Source: Streptomyces calvus (GTDB lineage: Bacteria; Actinomycetota; Actinomycetes; Streptomycetales; Streptomycetaceae). From it: a stretch of 64,000 nucleotides of DNA. Both the position numbers and the translations under genes were made by a program. Numbering within the stretch: the first letter of the stretch is position 1; every line of letters starts with the position of its first letter. Shown in pieces: positions 62,508-64,000 of this stretch. The notes beneath the pieces are model-generated. The model saw only the letters and a list, made by a program, of their open reading frames with translations. It had not been told where the DNA came from and made no database searches. The stretch covers positions 372,001-436,000 of the forward strand of contig NZ_VCNP01000056.1 of NCBI RefSeq assembly GCF_006782915.1, given 5' to 3'.

Positions 62508-62537
62508 TTGCCGTTGCTAGCATTCCGGCGCTAGCTT
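62508..62537 (+). promoter_or_regulatory. Promoter of the toxin-antitoxin pair
   Basis: TTGCCG-N18-TAGCTT. Only six bases separate the -10 box from the ATG, which suggests a leaderless or near-leaderless transcript. TAGC-containing repeats (GCTAGCATT, GCTAGCTT) across the -10 may be autoregulatory sites for the antitoxin. Confidence 0.55.
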
Positions 62538-62543
62538 CAAGGT

Positions 62544-62783
62544 ATGGCGAAGACCCAGCTGAACGTGCGCGTGGACGAGGGAACCGCCCGCGCGGCCCGA
62601 GAGCGGGCCCTGGCCCGCGGCATGAGCGTCAACCGCTACATCGAGGAACTGGTGCGGCAGGACACCGGCGAGGCCGGCCGCGCGTTCGTCGACGCCGCCG
62701 CCGACTTCATGAAGCAGTACGAGAGCGTCTTCGCCGAGGAGTTCGGCAAGGACCGCGAGGGCGCACGCGAAGGCGGCCGCTGA
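62544..62783 (+). CDS. Ribbon-helix-helix antitoxin
   Basis: 79 aa. LNVRVDEGTARAARERAL followed by GMSVNRYIEELVRQD is a ribbon-helix-helix (Arc/MetJ) DNA-binding fold; the acidic helical tail (about 45-79) would bind the toxin. Followed after 4 bp by the Fic-like toxin gene, the usual antitoxin-first order, and probably represses its own promoter. Confidence 0.85.
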   Translation: MAKTQLNVRVDEGTARAARERALARGMSVNRYIEELVRQDTGEAGRAFVDAAADFMKQYESVFAEEFGKDREGAREGGR

Positions 62784-62787
62784 CCCC

Positions 62788-63162
62788 TTGGACCACCTGC
62801 GCATCGACCTCGCCTGGCTGCTCATGCTCGCCGAGCAGCAGACCCCGGGCGACCCCCAGGTCACCGACTGGGGCGCCCTGGTCGCCGCCGTCGCACGCCA
62901 CGAGGCCGAGATCTTCGACGTCCCCGTCTACGACAGCCCGCACGCCCGCGCCGCCGCCCTCCTCCAACTGCTGATCCACGTCCCGGCGCTGGAACGCTCC
63001 AACGCCCTGTTCGCCTCCGCGGTCGCCTACGCCTACCTCGTGGCCGGCGGTCTGAAGGTCGTCACCACGCCGGAGCAGGTGCGCGACCTGGCCCGGCTGG
63101 TCAAGAGCGGCGAGGCGACCGTGGCGGACATCGCCGCCGAGCTGCGCCGCTGGAGCGAGTGA
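62788..63162 (+). CDS. Fic/Doc-like toxin with degenerate active-site motif
   Basis: 124 aa, TTG start. The length and the helical centre (AAALLQLLIHVPALERSNALFASAVAYAYL) match small Doc-like toxins of streptomycete toxin-antitoxin pairs. The Fic motif HPFxDGNKR is replaced by HVPALERSN: the His remains but the GN[G/K]R anion-binding turn is not recognisable, so transferase activity is uncertain. Neighbouring RHH antitoxin supports the assignment. Confidence 0.75.
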   Translation: MDHLRIDLAWLLMLAEQQTPGDPQVTDWGALVAAVARHEAEIFDVPVYDSPHARAAALLQLLIHVPALERSNALFASAVAYAYLVAGGLKVVTTPEQVRDLARLVKSGEATVADIAAELRRWSE

Positions 63163-63864
63163 TCAGCTCCCGTCGGCCGCCGCGTCGTCCACCGGCCGCC
63201 ACGCCGTCCCGATCACGCAGTACGAGGTGGGCAGGACCGGCCCCTTCTCCGGCATCAGCGTCCGCCGGTAGGGCCCGAGTTCGAACCCCGCCTCGCGCAG
63301 CGCGGCGACCGGTTCCCGCGCGACATGGCAGCCGCCGGCCAGCGGCGGCCACACCGTCCGGTCCAGCGCCCGCTGGGTGAGGTTCATGAGCCGGCCGCCG
63401 CCCAGCCCGTGTTCGAAGAACCGCACCTCGCCACCCGGCCGCAGCACCCGCCTGACCTCGGCCAGCGCCCGCGGCACGTCCCGCACGCTGCACAGCACCA
63501 GCGAGAGCACCGCCGCGTCGAACGCCTCGCTCTTGACCGGCAGCGCCTCCGCCACACCCGGCGCCACGTCCACCGGCACCTCCGCGCGCAGCGCGGCCTC
63601 CACGGCCAGGGTGCGCAGGTCCCGTTCCGGTTCGATGGCGACGATCTCCGAGACCGTGTCCGGGTAGTGCGCGAAGTTCAGGCCGTTGCCCGCGCCGATC
63701 TCGATCACCCGGCCGGACAGCCCGCCGAGCAGTCTGCGCCGCACCGTCGCCATGCCCGCGCGGGTCTCCGCGGCCACACTCACCCGGGCGTAGCAGCGGG
63801 CGAACAGCGGATGGTGCACGGGATCGCGCGCCGTCTTCGCGGAGCGGCCGGACCGAGGCTGCAT
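63163..63864 (-). CDS. Class I SAM-dependent methyltransferase
   Basis: 233 aa. SAM-binding motif I EIGAGNGLNFAHYP (about 56), motif II acidic residue in VAIEPE, then FDAAVLSLVLCSV and LRPGGEVRFFEHG (motifs III-IV, UbiE/Methyltransf_11 type). Substrate unknown; the family includes quinone and small-molecule methyltransferases. Its stop codon abuts that of the toxin gene with no spacing (TGATCA). Confidence 0.9.
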   Translation of the reverse strand: MQPRSGRSAKTARDPVHHPLFARCYARVSVAAETRAGMATVRRRLLGGLSGRVIEIGAGNGLNFAHYPDTVSEIVAIEPERDLRTLAVEAALRAEVPVDVAPGVAEALPVKSEAFDAAVLSLVLCSVRDVPRALAEVRRVLRPGGEVRFFEHGLGGGRLMNLTQRALDRTVWPPLAGGCHVAREPVAALREAGFELGPYRRTLMPEKGPVLPTSYCVIGTAWRPVDDAAADGS

Positions 63865-63930
63865 GTGGACCTCCCCAGGAGCGACTACGGCGATTCTCCC
63901 CCGGACGGGCTGCCCGCACCCCCGCTGCGG

Positions 63931-64000
63931 TCAGGGCGCCTCACGCACCCGGAACGCCTCCGCGTCCCAGGTGCCCTCCAGCCGGGGCGCCAGCCAGTGC
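63931..64000 (-). CDS. C-terminal end of an unidentified gene (cut by the window)
   Basis: On the minus strand a frame runs in from beyond the window and ends with 23 codons (HWLAPRLEGTWDAEAFRVRE, then AP) and TGA. Too short to name. It stops 66 bp before the methyltransferase start and could share its transcript. Confidence 0.45.
   Translation of the reverse strand, partial: HWLAPRLEGTWDAEAFRVREAP

Overview
The window is a very GC-rich chromosomal segment from an actinomycete, most likely Streptomyces. The evidence is the G/C-biased third codon position, frequent GTG and TTG starts, the modular polyketide synthase, and a housekeeping flank (sbcDC, purB, corC-like pair, SigJ-type sigma factor, ROK and GntR regulators) of Streptomyces character. 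I recognised no rRNA, tRNA, CRISPR array or complete insertion sequence.

Region 1 (1-27.5 kb) is the downstream end of a type I polyketide cluster. Two giant collinear genes encode four complete or nearly complete elongation modules, all KS-AT-DH-KR-ACP without ER, followed by a thioesterase. The first gene enters the window already inside a KS. The AT motifs predict methylmalonyl, malonyl, malonyl, malonyl. The chain end is therefore predicted to be an 8-methyl-2,4,6,8-tetraenoyl unit before release. A strong hairpin array and terminator follow. Then come a DHA2-type exporter with a consensus promoter preceded by five degenerate 34-bp repeats, a HelD-type RNA polymerase-associated ATPase, and a LuxR-type regulator with a degenerate receiver. 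These three look like export, possible protection, and regulation for the cluster, whose edge I place at about 27.5-28.0 kb.

Region 2 (28-42.4 kb) is chromosomal flank. It holds sbcD-sbcC, a GNAT, an ABC-F ATPase with an attenuator-like leader and a short upstream ORF that resembles an ABC-F N-terminus, an Imm21-like protein, an SDR, a DUF885 metallopeptidase-like protein, a divergent Lrp/AsnC regulator and Cys/Met-type PLP enzyme, a MITE-like element with TA duplications, and an ACT-GNAT fusion.

Region 3 (42.4-54.9 kb) has a PhoD phosphatase, an alpha/beta hydrolase divergent from a SigJ/ECF41 sigma factor, a GntR/UTRA regulator, a ROK regulator, and a NarL-type two-component system facing an ABC-2 exporter. 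A hypothetical protein, a MUG-type DNA glycosylase and purB follow.

Region 4 (54.9-64 kb) has an SGNH hydrolase, two overlapping CNNM/CBS membrane protein genes, a GNAT, a MacB/FtsX-type exporter, a small ribbon-helix-helix/Fic-like toxin-antitoxin pair, a methyltransferase, and the end of one more gene. Several gaps carry short tandem repeats (18, 32, 34 and 38 bp), some overlapping gene ends.
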